Of a stretch of DNA of 64,000 bases, positions 45,964 to 56,721 are shown piece by piece (positions within the stretch are counted from its first letter, which is position 1; each line of letters begins with the position of its first letter). A model generated the notes under the pieces. It was not told the DNA's origin. It made no database searches and saw only the letters and a program-made list of their open reading frames with translations. The position numbers and the translations under genes were made by a program. The stretch is from positions 124,001-188,000 of the forward strand of contig JAMWFC010000120.1 in NCBI GenBank assembly GCA_027475525.1. The letters run 5' to 3'. This DNA is from Macrolepiota albuminosa (lineage: Eukaryota; Basidiomycota; Agaricomycetes; Agaricales; Agaricaceae).

Positions 45964-48171
45964 ATGGCAAACATCATCTTTGACCTAGGTTTCATCCCAT
46001 TTGTGGTTGCTTTTTATCTCTACCTCAAGCGACGCAAGGATGCTGCAAGATTACCTCTCCCACCTGGTCCTAGGAAACTTCCTATCATAGGGAATCTTCT
46101 GGACATACCAAAAGGCTTCGAATGGATGACTTATCACAAATGGTGCAAGAAATTGGGTGAATGATGCCTTGGCATATCGGACGTAAACACTGATAGCATT
46201 TCAAAGGCTCCGATATCATTCATTTTGACATTGTAGGCACGTCGATAATCGTCTTAAACAATGCCCAAATGGCTGTGGATTTGTTGGAAAAGAGGTCTTC
46301 GATATACTCCAACAGGTGCACTTCCATTAGCAATGTTCCGTGCGAATCTATATAAGATTTTGTCACAGAATGAGGATGCCAATGATTAATGAGTTGATGG
46401 GATGGGATTTTAATGTCGCCTGGATGCCGTATGGTGAGACCACCAGCTCGTTTTATGTCCAAAATCAGTCAAGCCCGGCGTTAGGTGACTATTGGTGAGT
46501 ACAAGTCCCTATCCCCCACAAGTTTTAACAGTAGAGAAAATTATTTTGAAGGCGTCAACACCGTCGGTTACTGCACCAAGAATTGAATGCCACAGCTGCC
46601 ATACATTTCCGCCCTTACGAGTTGAAGGCTACCCATGGTCTGCTCCGTGCTCTACTAACCTCACAAGATGACCTAGACAGTAACCTTCGGCAGTTTGTGA
46701 ATTATCCATCCCTTTCTGTTCAGAATATCTCAAGTTCCATCCAGGATGGCGGGCTAGACCATCATGGGATGGACATATGGACTCGAAATACAGCCAAAGA
46801 ACGATATTTATGTCGACACTGCGGCCAAGGGCGTTCGTCCACTCTTTGAGGCGGCTATTCCGGGTGCATTTCTCGTAGATTCAGTCCCTATTCTCAAAAA
46901 GGTACCTGACTGGATGCCTTTCGCGGGATTCAAGCGTAAAGCGAGGCATTGGCGCAAACTCGCGCTGGATATGGTTGATATACCTTACAAGGCGGTTAAG
47001 CATAACATTGTAACTTTTCTTGTCTTCTACTCGTTTTTTTCTCTTTTGCTTGAATTGAATGATGTATAGGAGAACGGAGACGCTGCCCCGTCTTTTGCAT
47101 TGAGGAGCCTGCGAAATATGGATGAATCACGCGATATTGAACTACAGGAATACATCATCAAGTCGACGGCCGGAACTATGTACACAGGTGATCTCCATTC
47201 CTTTCGTAAAACGACATCACATCTCATTCTGTGAAACATCACGACACCTCAGCTGGCTCAGACACCGTAATATCCACGTTGCGAACGTAAAAAGTATCAC
47301 CTGACCACATTGGACAGACCGTTTCAGCTATCGGATCTTGCATCCTCGGCTTGCTCGAGAATCCTGCAGTGCTCAAAAAGGCACAGGAAGAGCTCGACAG
47401 AGTCATTGGTCCTAACCAGCTCCCGACCTTTGACGACGAGGATTCCTTGCCTTATATCACTGCAATTACAAAAGAGACTTTAAGATGGAGAGAAATCACC
47501 CCAATCGGTGAGAATAGATAGATTTCGATTCGTATTCCTTCCGCGTGATCAGTAATTGAGTAGCTATCCCGCACCTTCTCGATGTCGATGACGAATACAT
47601 GGGTTATAGGCTTCCCAAGGGTTCAGTCATCGTTCCCAATGCATGGTAAGTAACTTTGGTAGAACTTAAACCATAACTATTGACGACCTGACCTTATCAA
47701 AATAGGGCCATGCTGCATGACGAGAAGGTCTATCCTCAGCCATTTGAATTCAATCCAGATAGGTTTATAAAAGATGGAAAGCTGGACCCCGAGGTGAGGG
47801 ATCCGATGCATGCAGCATTTGGATTTGGTCGGCGGCAAGTTCGAGCCTCCTCTTCGTGTCATCTCAACCTAATTTATCTTTAGGATATGTCCTGGACGTC
47901 ACATGGCCTTCTCCGCTGTGTGGATAGCCATTGCTTCTATTCTTACTGTCTTTGACATCACAAAGGCGCGTGACAAGGACGGAAATATTATTGAACCGTC
48001 CCATGAATATATGTCCGCCATAGTTTGGTTAGTTTCCAACAATTAGCTGGATCTCAATATTCAGTTCTAAGCCTATCTAGTTTACCTGTGCCATTCAAGT
48101 GTTCAATCACGCCACGATCGAAACAGGCAGAAGCTTTGATCAGAGCAACTATCAACGGAGAATATTTCTAA
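45964..48171 (+). CDS. Cytochrome P450, probable pseudogene (in-frame TAG)
   Basis: Membrane-anchored haem monooxygenase of the fungal multi-oxidase type related to CYP64. N-terminal membrane helix (residues 5-21) and hinge LPLPPGPRKLPIIGN. Then come DLLEKRSSIYSN, MGWDFNVAWMPYG, WRQHRRLLHQELN, VPILKKVPDWMPFAGF, AGSDT (oxygen-binding helix I), KETLRW (ExxR) and AFGFGRRICPGRHMAF with the haem-ligand Cys. Introns are many; one exon is only 10 nt (46486-46495). Reading across the intron before MAG, TAG at 46755-46757 falls in frame at a normally conserved Gly-x-Thr site. Other domains are intact, so the break is recent, an error, or handled by different splicing. Substrate unknown. Confidence 0.82.
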
Positions 48172-48744
48172 CTGACACTAGACATTCTTAATTGCCCTCT
48201 ATCTCATCCAGTCGAACACTCAATTGACTATGATTTTCTTTGCATATTGGGGTGCTGCTCTACTGAGTGGAATCTGTGGCGTTACTTGTTTTCCTTTGGA
48301 CGAGACTGTTGGAAAGCTGATTAGGAAGAGGGTGCAGATGCAAAAATCATATGCTCTATCTGTGCTTCAGGAATACGAAGTTGTCAAAGTTCATTTCTGT
48401 ACAAAGCAGATACATGCAACCATTGTCTGAATGTCAAGTGGGTCTCTGCAGGCATTTTTGGGTTGATCTGATCGCTGATCCACATTACAGCATTTTTCTC
48501 TCCAGACTCATCATCAAGTCTCCTGGTCCATCTCTATGAGGCTGGACGTGTTATATACTGAGAGCTGTTGCGCTCTCACCTCTTCGTATAACATTAGGAG
48601 GACAAGAAGACCTGGACACCGTCGCTGCGACAGTCATTGCAACTATGCATGACCGGAAAATTTGGCCATTGTCTTTGAAAATTCCCTTTAAGGCTTTTGA
48701 AGTCACGAGCAATTTCACAAACCCGATGATACTGATGCGAACTG
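48172..48744. other. Downstream of P450; no gene seen
   Basis: Short open stretches (for example 48224-48430) have no recognisable domain and no splice context. Nothing else supported. Confidence 0.4.
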
Positions 48745-49507
48745 GGGTAGTTTATTCTATGTAAAGTTGTCCAAAATGGAATTTGAACTAAACTTTATTT
48801 TATTTCAACTTTTCCAATCTCACAGAGTATGTGGGGCAGAGTAACACGCACATGCACTTTGTAAAAGTAGCTTATAATTTTTAATTGATTTTATTTGAAT
48901 GAGAACTTAGTTCACACTCGAAATAGGCACAGATGAGTATTATTACTAATTGTAATCCCGGAATGATTACAACGACGATACCACTACTTATTCTTACATC
49001 ATACATGACCAAACAACAGAACCTTAACGAGCTGCTAGATAAAAGCCAGAGCGCGATAGAATACTGACGGTTCTCTCTTTTTTTCCTCCTCTACTTTTCC
49101 ATACTCTGCGCTCATGTACTTTTCTCTCCTCTCTTCGATAAATGGTTATTGGTATTCTTACATCATAAAATAAATAATGTGGTCCTGTTCTGTGCTTGTT
49201 GAGACTGTGCAGCTTACACCAATGCCCGAAGTCAACTAAGATGCTCTTAGGCCTAAGACATCCTGGGGACTCCGAGCCATGGCAAGTGAGTTGCTTTGGG
49301 CATTAGTAATAATATTTTATTGACCCATTTTTGAGTGTGTGTTATGCAACATTCTAAATAAATCAATTAAAAACTTATAACACTTTATTACAACATGTGT
49401 GCGCATGTAACTAAAACCACCAGAACTTCACGAATTGAAGTTTTACATTTTAACCTAAGTTTTGCCCAATTCCATTTGAGCAACTTATAATAAATTAAAA
49501 CTTTCAT
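48745..49507. mobile_element. Fold-back repeat (MITE-like)
   Basis: The left arm (about 48745-48905) and right arm (about 49335-49507) are imperfect inverted repeats. Shared blocks include AAATGGAATT, GCACATG/GCGCACA, TTATAA and TTTTTAATTGATTTTATTTGAATG with its near-identical partner TTTTTAATTGATTTATTTAGAATG. The AT-rich middle has no ORF. No target duplication could be fixed. Confidence 0.6.
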
Positions 49508-49859
49508 TTTGCATCATCTGGAGCCCACCATGAGGGGCTTTGTTGCACAAACAATCACTTTGTCAGATCTCCATTTGGAGTCCAACTCCACTAAAAGAAA
49601 CATTAGTTTTGCACCATCAGGTTCTTGGCCTGGCACACCCAAGGTTACTCAACCAAGGGTGAAAAACTCTATTTCTCCTAGAAGAAGAGAGACTTGTGCA
49701 TCCTCTAAGGACACAGTTCCAATTCTTTCAGACCCAGACATTGTACTTCATAAACAAAAACTTCGGACAGAGAAATGCACGTTCACACCACCAAAAACTA
49801 AGTCTTCACTTACTGAGCCAACAAGCTTGACCAGTATTTGTAGTACAAAGTACAATTAA
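49503..49859 (+). pseudogene. Fragment with Gy3-like LTR/primer junction and short ORF
   Basis: GCATCATCTGGAGCCCACCATGAGG resembles the LTR end plus primer site of Gy3 (CATCA then TTGGAGCCCACC). The following 116-codon frame (49509-49859) is Ser/Thr/Pro-rich and has no recognisable domain. Probably a retroelement leader remnant. Confidence 0.4.
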
Positions 49860-50204
49860 TACCTCAGTCTTGGGAAAAGAACTCTGTAGTTGACCTGTAG
49901 TATGAAGTACAATTAATATCAAAGGGGATGGGCCACTGCGACGCACGGCGAGACCGAGGTCTACGTGGCTGGGTGTTATGGGAGGCACAACATGGCAGTG
50001 CCAGTGTAACGGTGCTAGCATGACGTGCCAGCATGGCAATAGTGCAGGCTAGCTCACAACATAGGGAGAAATTGAGACCATATTTGTGTGAATATCGATA
50101 TATAGAGTGTACGTATTGCTGTCCGTAAGCATAAATCAAAAAAAATAGTCTGTAAATGTATAAAAAAAACGTAGAAATTCGAAAATTGTAATCTTCATTT
50201 ATCT

Positions 50205-50607
50205 TCGTCGTCCCTGTATGCGTAGAACGTGTTGACGTTGACATGACCACCGTACAAGAACAGGTACATCCCTGTGCAACGCGGTTTCGAGTTCCTGGCC
50301 TGTAAAGAGGTCATATACGACGAAACACGCTAAAAACAAGCAACGAACCTGATCTTGACTGTTGAATAGCTTAACCCTTCCCATAATCTCCTTGCAGTGC
50401 GTGAATGCTCAAATAACAAGCACACGCGCTGACCTAGACGTATGTTAGTCATATAGAGCCAAAAAAAAGGCATGAAGGTACGTACTTCATACCCTGAACC
50501 ACACCAGTCCCTTTGCCTTCACTTTCGAATTTATTCGACGAGTCATCGTCGACAGATCAGGAAACAGCATGGGAGGATTCATCAGAAGTCGACAAGTGAT
50601 TCATGGA
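50205..50607 (-). CDS. Possible small spliced gene, unrecognised
   Basis: On the minus strand an ATG near 50607 (MNHLSTSDESS), an acidic/Ser segment (SVDDDSSNKFESEGKGTG), then stretches with plausible GT..AG introns. One intron has donor GTTCGT and acceptor TTTACAG at about 50349-50303. The last exon would encode ARNSKPRCTGMYLFLYGGHV and end DDEDK with TGA near 50205. An in-frame TGA near 50560 needs an intron or means decay. No family recognised. Confidence 0.3.
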
Positions 50608-50654
50608 CGGTGTTAGGGCAAAAATGACGTGTAATGTGTAGATCTCAGGTTGAG

Positions 50655-51117
50655 CAAGGTTGAGCAATGTCTGGCACAATGTGATGGTCTGCGTCACGCA
50701 TGACAACACTTATACACATCAGCGTCGCTCGCCTTGGCTCTTGAACAGCCAACGTTGGCCCCCCTCATCGTCCTTGGAGCGTTCACATGCGAGGTGAAGA
50801 GGTTTTTCATGACCTAAAATCGAAATTGTGAGTGCAATGTCTGGCACGCTGCAACGGTCCAAATCACGCATGACAGCCACTAATACGCATCAGCGTCGCT
50901 CGTGTTGGCTTTTAGACAGCCTACGTTTGGCCCCCTCGTTGTCCTTGAAGCGTCCGCACGTGAGTTGCATATGTTATTAATATCCTAGAATCAAAATCAT
51001 GAGTTCAGGATGCAGATAAAAGTCCTACGTAACAGTTGATGACAAAACCCTGCCCGGGAATCTGCGTTGCTCCCGTTAGCTTGTCATTAGCCCCTGCATC
51101 GTCCTTGGAGCATACGC
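50655..51117. repeat. Tandem repeat with about 170-bp unit
   Basis: GCAATGTCTGGCAC recurs at 50664 and 50834. GTCCTTGGAGC or GTCCTTGAAGC recurs near 50770, 50941 and 51101. Units share CATCAGCGTCGCTCG, CACGCATGACA and AAAATC.AAA.T.GTGAGT. Two clear units and a diverged third abut the Gy4 LTR. Confidence 0.65.
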
Positions 51118-51594
51118 TGATAGGCTTCTACTCGGACTGAGTGCATCAAGGGACATTATAGGCCAACCGACACTTGACGTATTCAGGACTCTAGCGACCA
51201 GTTGGGGATATAGAGCAGCTCTAGCTCTGGCAAATTACTACAGGATGTGGAAATTTATCCTAACCCCTAGCTACCAGGCCTTCAGCGCACTCCTTTCACC
51301 TAGCCCAAGGATGAAGAAGGCTCATAACGTATAACGCTAGCACGACGGCAGGAGAGGACTCTAACTAAACCCCAATCACTTCCAGAAGGAGCCAGCAGCA
51401 GGCGCTGCCATTTGACGAGGAACTTCAATCAGAAGTCTAAAAGGATCAATGACGGCGGCACTGGATATACTTAAATCCGACATCTGGACCTGCCAGGAAC
51501 TAATACAATGAGTAGCGCTGACATTAGCGCTCACGGCGTCTGTCGAGGATTTTCCGACCATACCCCGGAACAGCCTGGCCAATCGGAGATATAG

Positions 51595-51748
51595 TAAAAG
51601 TGAGCAGACTCGTACAATTCTAAGTCAATATAGAGTCGCCGCTGGTTGCCGTGGGTCATAACGCCGTTGGTTAAAGGTGAGCAGACTCGTACAATTCTAA
51701 GTCAATATAGAGTCGCCGCTGGTTGCCGTGGGTCATAACGCCGTTGGT
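51595..51748. repeat. 77-bp tandem duplication 3
   Basis: Units 51595-51671 and 51672-51748, one mismatch. The homologous solo LTR (about 24305-24390) has a single copy. Confidence 0.92.
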
Positions 51749-51833
51749 CGCCGTCAGCCATGTGCAAAAGGTCGCCGTTGACAGGTCACCGTTAGAGGAA
51801 ACCACGAGGAGAGGCGCTAGGAGGTAGCGCCGC

Positions 51834-51987
51834 AGATGGGCTCGTATCTTGGCAAACACGGTAGCGCATAGTATATAAAATAGCTACTTTACATGTATAT
51901 AACAACGAATAGATGGGCTCGTATCTTGGCAAACACGGTAGCGCATAGTATATAAAATAGCTACTTTACATGTATATAAAAACGAAT
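51834..51987. repeat. 77-bp tandem duplication 4 (duplicates the TATA block)
   Basis: Units 51834-51910 and 51911-51987, one mismatch. Single copy in the solo LTR at about 24880-24965. Confidence 0.92.
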
Positions 51988-52280
51988 TGTAACCCCTCGA
52001 ACACACAGTTACACTTAGCGTTCAACTCGCGCTAGCTTCCTTCGACTTCGTCACTAAGTCGGGCGCTAGCTTCGTCTATCTCGTCTTCATCGTTTACGGT
52101 GCCACCTACGGGCACAATACGCTGCGCTACTCGTCTTTTCTCCAATATCTTTGCCTAAACTACAACGCTTACCGTCTGCCAGGTAGCCCCCGAAGTGCTA
52201 TAATCTAGCGCATCGTTTTACTACCTCCACTCGAGCACACCGGGACCCTGTCAGGACTCCTCACAACTACATACGCCAAG

Positions 52281-52434
52281 CGCTGGAGACGGCGTTGTAC
52301 TGCGTATATGTCCAGCGCACCCAACCACAGTTGGCGTCATCATTTTGGAGCCCACCGCGCTGGAGACGGCGTTGTACTGCGTATATGTCCAGCGCACCCA
52401 ACCACAGTTGGCGTCATCATTTTGGAGCCCACCG
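52281..52434. repeat. 77-bp tandem duplication 5 (duplicates LTR end and primer site)
   Basis: Units 52281-52357 and 52358-52434. It makes the LTR end and the start of the primer site appear twice. Confidence 0.92.
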
Positions 52435-52464
52435 CGAGGGGTGCTTTTGAGACAGAATTCCGCC
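52420..52464 (+). promoter_or_regulatory. Gy4 primer-binding region and degenerate palindrome
   Basis: TTGGAGCCCACCGCGAGG follows the LTR end by two bases. GACAGAATTCCGCC at 52451-52464 corresponds to the perfect palindrome in Gy3. I could not match the primer site to a tRNA 3' end with confidence. Confidence 0.6.
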
Positions 52465-52807
52465 GGAAACTCGAGCCCAGCGACAGCGCCGCCTCCTGTT
52501 GGAGAGCGCGCTTGAACCAAGTACCACCGACTCACCACACTTACCAGGCACGCTACCAAGACAGACTTTGGATCAGGAGCTTGAGGCCGCCCCAGACAGC
52601 TTAGCCGAAAGCTTTTTCCCTTTTTCCCGACCATTTGAGTACTTAGCAGGCGAAAACCATACGCCGCTTACGCCTCTAGAAGAGTTATCTAGGCTATTAT
52701 TGCCAGAACCTAGCGACTCGGAGCTAACTGAGCCGGTACCTACGACATCGACGCTAAGCAACACGAGCACCACCACCCTTCCTACCTCGACAAACACACC
52801 TATCGGT

Positions 52808-54259
52808 ATGGATCAGCCGAACAATCAGCGCATGCCACCCCGAAACCACTTCTCGTCGCCAAAATGGGACGAAATGAAACCTCACGAACTAACACAGTAC
52901 TTCAAAGAGTTGGAGTATCTGCTACGCGATTGCCGGGTAACCGACAATACACAGATGAAGGAATACGCCGCCAGATACGTCTCATACGACACAGCCGAAT
53001 CATGGACAGGGTTGAAGGAGTTCCAAGGACTTACTAGTGACGCACCACCCAGGCCTTTTACCTATGAGGAATGGAAAAAGGCTATCGTTCATTTATATCC
53101 TGGTGCCGAAGAAGCTACGCGTTATACGGTAATGGAAATCCAGAAGCTAGTACAAGACACTTTTGCGGCTGGAATCTATACCCTAGGAGCGCTATCGACC
53201 TATTATCGTGATTTCCAGCGGATAGCGAGATGGCTGGTTCAAAATGGGAAGTTATATGGGAACGAGGAGCGCCGTTTGTTTCAACAAGGATTCCCGACGT
53301 CGTTATGGACTAAGATTGCGCGACGCTTAGAGATCATTATGCATGACCATCACTCCGAGGAACCATACGACATAGAAAAAGTCTTTGAGGCAGGAAAGTG
53401 GGTATTAAAAGGCACGGATACAGGTATACCATTACAGCGACCTGGCGCGGACCATGGGGGAATGGCACCCAAGGTAGAGTCGCCAGCGCCTAGCGCTGCC
53501 AATGACCGTAATGGGTATGTCAAGAAGGAGGATTTGGAAACTGCCGTCAGCAATGCAGTCGCTAATGTCATGAATAAACTGGAAACCTTGATCTCGACTA
53601 GTCTTTCGGCGCCTAGAAGTAACGTACAGACGGGACTTTGCCATTTTTGCAGCGAGGCAGGACATACCATGACCAGGGGTAGGTGCGCTATCCTTGAACA
53701 ATACCTGCGACAAGGGAAGGCGCGCCAGGGAATGGACGGGAAACTAGTCTTACCTTCGGGCGCTAGCATTCCCCTTTATCCCGAGCATAAGACGTTCCAG
53801 GGACGCCTTGACGAGTGGCACCGTCGGAACCCCGGGAACTTAGCGACAGGCAACCTGAATAGCACGGCAACAACAGAAACCGAGGCAACTCCTCAACAAG
53901 CACTAATTCACGAAGTTCTTCAGCTAAACGCTATCAGTGACCGACCCACACTGTCCCGAGAAGAGAGGATTGAGACGCTAGAGAAGGAACTGAAGTCGCT
54001 AAAGAATCAGGTCTTCGATGGGGTGGAGATCAAAAAGGGCAAGCAGCCTTTAAAGGATTATAGACCTTCGGGTGCGACGACAGGCCCCGCTCCAGCACCA
54101 GCCTCAACCTCTAGCGCTAACGACGAAGTACTAGAAGCTACCAAGGCGCCGGCCGTTCCGGAGCCACCGCTACATCCTTACGCTGGTCTTGGGGGCAACT
54201 ACGCCCCGCCTCTTAATCGTAACTTCGGAGCGCCAGATAAACCTACGGGAGGATATTGA
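52808..54259 (+). CDS. Gy4 Gag
   Basis: Particle protein of the element, 483 residues from ATG 52808 (MDQPNNQRMPPRNHFSSPKW), the first ATG in a frame open since 52451; Gy3 gag starts at the same point. The capsid-like region follows (LTQYFKELEYLLRDC, YPGAEEATRYTVMEIQKLV, LSTYYRDFQRIARWL). A variant Cys knuckle CHFCSEAGHTMTRGRC (C-x2-C-x4-H-x6-C) is near 53638. A Lys-rich helix (SREERIETLEKELKSLKNQ) lies toward the end. It ends in TGA at 54257-54259, after which the same frame stays open toward the protease once duplication 6 is discounted, so the stop may be a read-through site or a mutation. Confidence 0.88.
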   Translation: MDQPNNQRMPPRNHFSSPKWDEMKPHELTQYFKELEYLLRDCRVTDNTQMKEYAARYVSYDTAESWTGLKEFQGLTSDAPPRPFTYEEWKKAIVHLYPGAEEATRYTVMEIQKLVQDTFAAGIYTLGALSTYYRDFQRIARWLVQNGKLYGNEERRLFQQGFPTSLWTKIARRLEIIMHDHHSEEPYDIEKVFEAGKWVLKGTDTGIPLQRPGADHGGMAPKVESPAPSAANDRNGYVKKEDLETAVSNAVANVMNKLETLISTSLSAPRSNVQTGLCHFCSEAGHTMTRGRCAILEQYLRQGKARQGMDGKLVLPSGASIPLYPEHKTFQGRLDEWHRRNPGNLATGNLNSTATTETEATPQQALIHEVLQLNAISDRPTLSREERIETLEKELKSLKNQVFDGVEIKKGKQPLKDYRPSGATTGPAPAPASTSSANDEVLEATKAPAVPEPPLHPYAGLGGNYAPPLNRNFGAPDKPTGGY

Positions 54260-55167
54260 CCCACAGCGCCTATATATGATCTGGAGAAGTCTAAGTTAGT
54301 TTTTGATCGCATCATGCAAAGCCAGGTTACGCTATCGGTAGGAGAGTTATGCAGCGTGGCGCCAGACGTCAGGAACCAGATGCGTACCGCGGTTACCCCC
54401 AGGTTACGCTATCGGTAGGAGAGTTATGCAGCGTGGCGCCAGACGTCAGGAACCAGATGCGTACCGCGGTTACCCCCCGACAGAACGTAGCTAACAATGT
54501 AGCCACGGTGGACGAATGCGACGACGCGCTGCCTGGTTTCGCATATATAACCGAGACGATAACCCCAGAAACCAAGGAAGAGGTCGCACCACCTAAAGAA
54601 GCCACGTCCGTCGACCCGGTCGAAACATACCTAAAATCACTAAGATCTAGCGACGATCCTGCCATCTTAACTGTAGTCCAAGACTCTCACGCAATTCGTT
54701 CAATTATGCTGACAGTTGATGGGAAAAGCAAAATAGAGTCGATCGTGGATAGCGGATCACAGATTATTTCAATGGCTGCCGACGTCGCTAACGAGCTGGG
54801 TATCATTTACGATCCAACGATCATTCTTAACATGCAGAGCGCTAACGGCACGATTGATCGATCCTTGGGGATGGCTCGGAATGTGCCATGTGCTATAGGT
54901 GATCTTACGTTCTATTTGCAAATTCACATACTCAGATCGCCTGCCTACGATTTATTATTAGGAAGGCCCTTTGATGTGCTAGCGCGATCTGTAGTTAAAA
55001 CGACGTCTGAGGAGGAAACGACGCTAACTATTAGCGACCCCAATTCTGGAGTTAGGAGAACGGTACCGACATTTCCTCGAGGACGGTTCCAGAAGCCAGG
55101 ACCGAGAAAGCGACCTTACGTTAGCGACGAACCCTGCGAGTGTTTTCCGGCGCCATCGAGGAGATGA
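54260..55167 (+). CDS. Gy4 protease region
   Basis: After the gag stop the frame encodes LEKSKLVFDRIMQ and a conserved VTLSVGELCSVAPDVRNQ block seen just before protease in agaricomycete Ty3 elements. Duplication 6 shifts the frame here. The aspartic protease core follows: VDGKSKIESIVDSGSQIISM with the catalytic DSG (about 54748), later SANGTIDRSLG and YDLLLGRPFDVLAR. It ends CFPAPSRR with TGA at 55165-55167. The ATG of the next frame (55164-55166) overlaps this stop as ATGA. Confidence 0.82.
54322..54475. repeat. 77-bp tandem duplication 6
   Basis: Units 54322-54398 and 54399-54475; shifts the protease frame by two. Confidence 0.9.
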
Positions 55168-56663
55168 GTGATGAGGATCATGGAGATGAAGCGCTTATCT
55201 TGGACTATAATCATCGGACTGGGCAAGTAACCTTTATATCACATACCCCTTTAGCCCCTGAAATCTTGAACATTTCTACGTCGCTTACTAGCGAAGCTTT
55301 ATCCTACTTATACCTCACTGCATCCGATATTACTGAAAACCTTTCGACAGACACTTATTTCGTTTCTACTCCTGATGCTAAAGAACCTTTGATATCCGGT
55401 TTCGCTAGAAACCAGAGTTCCATTTATAATACGTTTGCTAACAACAGTACCCCTAAGCGCAAAGGGGTTCAGGTTAAAAAGAAATACAAGCCAGTAGCGC
55501 TTAAAACAAAACTGGTAGCGAGCGGCGTACCCGAAGAATTCCGCATCGAAAGAAAGATCATTGGAGACCCGTTAGCGACCCTTCCTGAGCTTAATCCGAA
55601 CCCGTCACCCTTTGAGCCTACCGGACGATTTACGGAAGAACGACGGGCGCTATTCCTTAGCGCCCACGATACAGGCTTTCTATCGACGGCGGAACTAGAT
55701 GTATTGACCGACATTATGCGAAAACAAAACAAGGCATTTGCTTGGGAGGATTCCGAACGCGGTAAACTGAGAACTGACTTCTTTCCGCCAGTGGTTATAC
55801 CGACGATACCTCACGTACCTTGGACCGAGCATAACCGACCTATACCACCAGGTATTGAAGCTGAAGTTTGCCAAATTATTCGTTCCAAAATAGCGGCAGG
55901 AGTTTACGAGCCTTCCAATTCGGCATACCGGTCACGATGGTTTTGTGTACTGAAGAAAAATGGAAAGCTACGTATAGTTCACAGTTTGGAGCCGCTAAAC
56001 AAAGTCACGATTCGTCATTCAGGGGTACCGCCCTTCCCCAATCACGTCGCTGAATCGTTCGCGGGAAGAATATGTGGCGCTACCCTGGATCTGTACGTTG
56101 GCTATGACGAGCGCCTAATTCACCCTGCCTCTCGCGACTTAACGACGTTCCAAACGCCATTCGGAGCGCTACGACTGGTTACACTTCCCATGGGATGGAC
56201 TAATTTGGTACCCATATTCCACGACGACATTATGTTTATTCTCCAACCCGAAATACCCCACCATGTGCTTAGCTTTATCGACGATGTTGGCGTTAAGGGC
56301 CCAAAAGATTGGCGCCTTGTAGATGGCAAGCCCGAAGTGCATCCGGAAAATCCTAACATCCGCATGGCGCTATGGGACTTCTTCCAGTTGGTCAACCGGG
56401 TGCTCCAGCGCATGAAATATTGTGGTGGGACTTTCTCAGGACACAAGTTGATTCTTTGCGCACCACAATTTAAAATTTTAGGGCACGTTTGCACGCCAGA
56501 AGGCAGGATCTCTGAGGAGAGCCGATTAGCGCTTCTAGAGAAGTGGGGAGTCTGCCATAACCTCTCAGAAGTTTGCGCGTTTCTAGGCACGGTAGGCGTG
56601 CTGCGCATGTTCATACACCATTTTTCACATCGAGCGCACGCGCTGAAGTTCGCGCGTTTCTAG
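55164..56663 (+). CDS. Gy4 reverse transcriptase
   Basis: Starts at ATG 55164 (MSDEDHGDEALILDYN). The RT lead-in has FAWEDSERGKLRTDFFPP and IPHVPWTEHNRPIPPG. Palm and fingers follow: SAYRSRWFCVLKKNGKLR, HVAESFAGRICGATLDLYVG, LPMGWTNLVPIFHDD and the catalytic SFIDDVGVKGPKDW, an FIDD variant of the usual YxDD. The connection shows FKILGHVCTPEGR and CAFLGTVGVLRMFI. The frame is lost in duplication 7 at 56568-56721 and resumes in the second unit. Confidence 0.9.
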   Translation: MSDEDHGDEALILDYNHRTGQVTFISHTPLAPEILNISTSLTSEALSYLYLTASDITENLSTDTYFVSTPDAKEPLISGFARNQSSIYNTFANNSTPKRKGVQVKKKYKPVALKTKLVASGVPEEFRIERKIIGDPLATLPELNPNPSPFEPTGRFTEERRALFLSAHDTGFLSTAELDVLTDIMRKQNKAFAWEDSERGKLRTDFFPPVVIPTIPHVPWTEHNRPIPPGIEAEVCQIIRSKIAAGVYEPSNSAYRSRWFCVLKKNGKLRIVHSLEPLNKVTIRHSGVPPFPNHVAESFAGRICGATLDLYVGYDERLIHPASRDLTTFQTPFGALRLVTLPMGWTNLVPIFHDDIMFILQPEIPHHVLSFIDDVGVKGPKDWRLVDGKPEVHPENPNIRMALWDFFQLVNRVLQRMKYCGGTFSGHKLILCAPQFKILGHVCTPEGRISEESRLALLEKWGVCHNLSEVCAFLGTVGVLRMFIHHFSHRAHALKFARF

Positions 56664-56721
56664 GCACGGTAGGCGTGCTGCGCATGTTCATACACCATTT
56701 TTCACATCGAGCGCACGCGCT
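56568..56721. repeat. 77-bp tandem duplication 7
   Basis: Units 56568-56644 and 56645-56721, one mismatch, in the RT connection domain. Confidence 0.92.

Larger units (their letters stand above)
51118..52419 (+). repeat. Gy4 5' LTR
   Basis: TGATAGGC...GGCGTCATCA, 1302 bp as given and 1071 bp without three 77-bp duplications. TATA-like AGTATATAAAATAG at about 51869 and, in the duplicate, 51946. Matches the solo LTR at 23843-25310. Confidence 0.9.

Noticed and set aside
48224..48430. Short ORF with hydrophobic start downstream of the P450
   Set aside because: No homology recognised and no transcript signals; too short to support.
51833..51850. Self-priming complement of the primer site (ATGGGCTCG in the LTR)
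   Set aside because: The match is partial and lies upstream of the TATA-like box, so it would not be in the 5' end of the transcript.
55125..55167. Programmed minus-one slippery site at the protease-RT joint
   Set aside because: No X XXY YYZ heptamer is present in the overlap.
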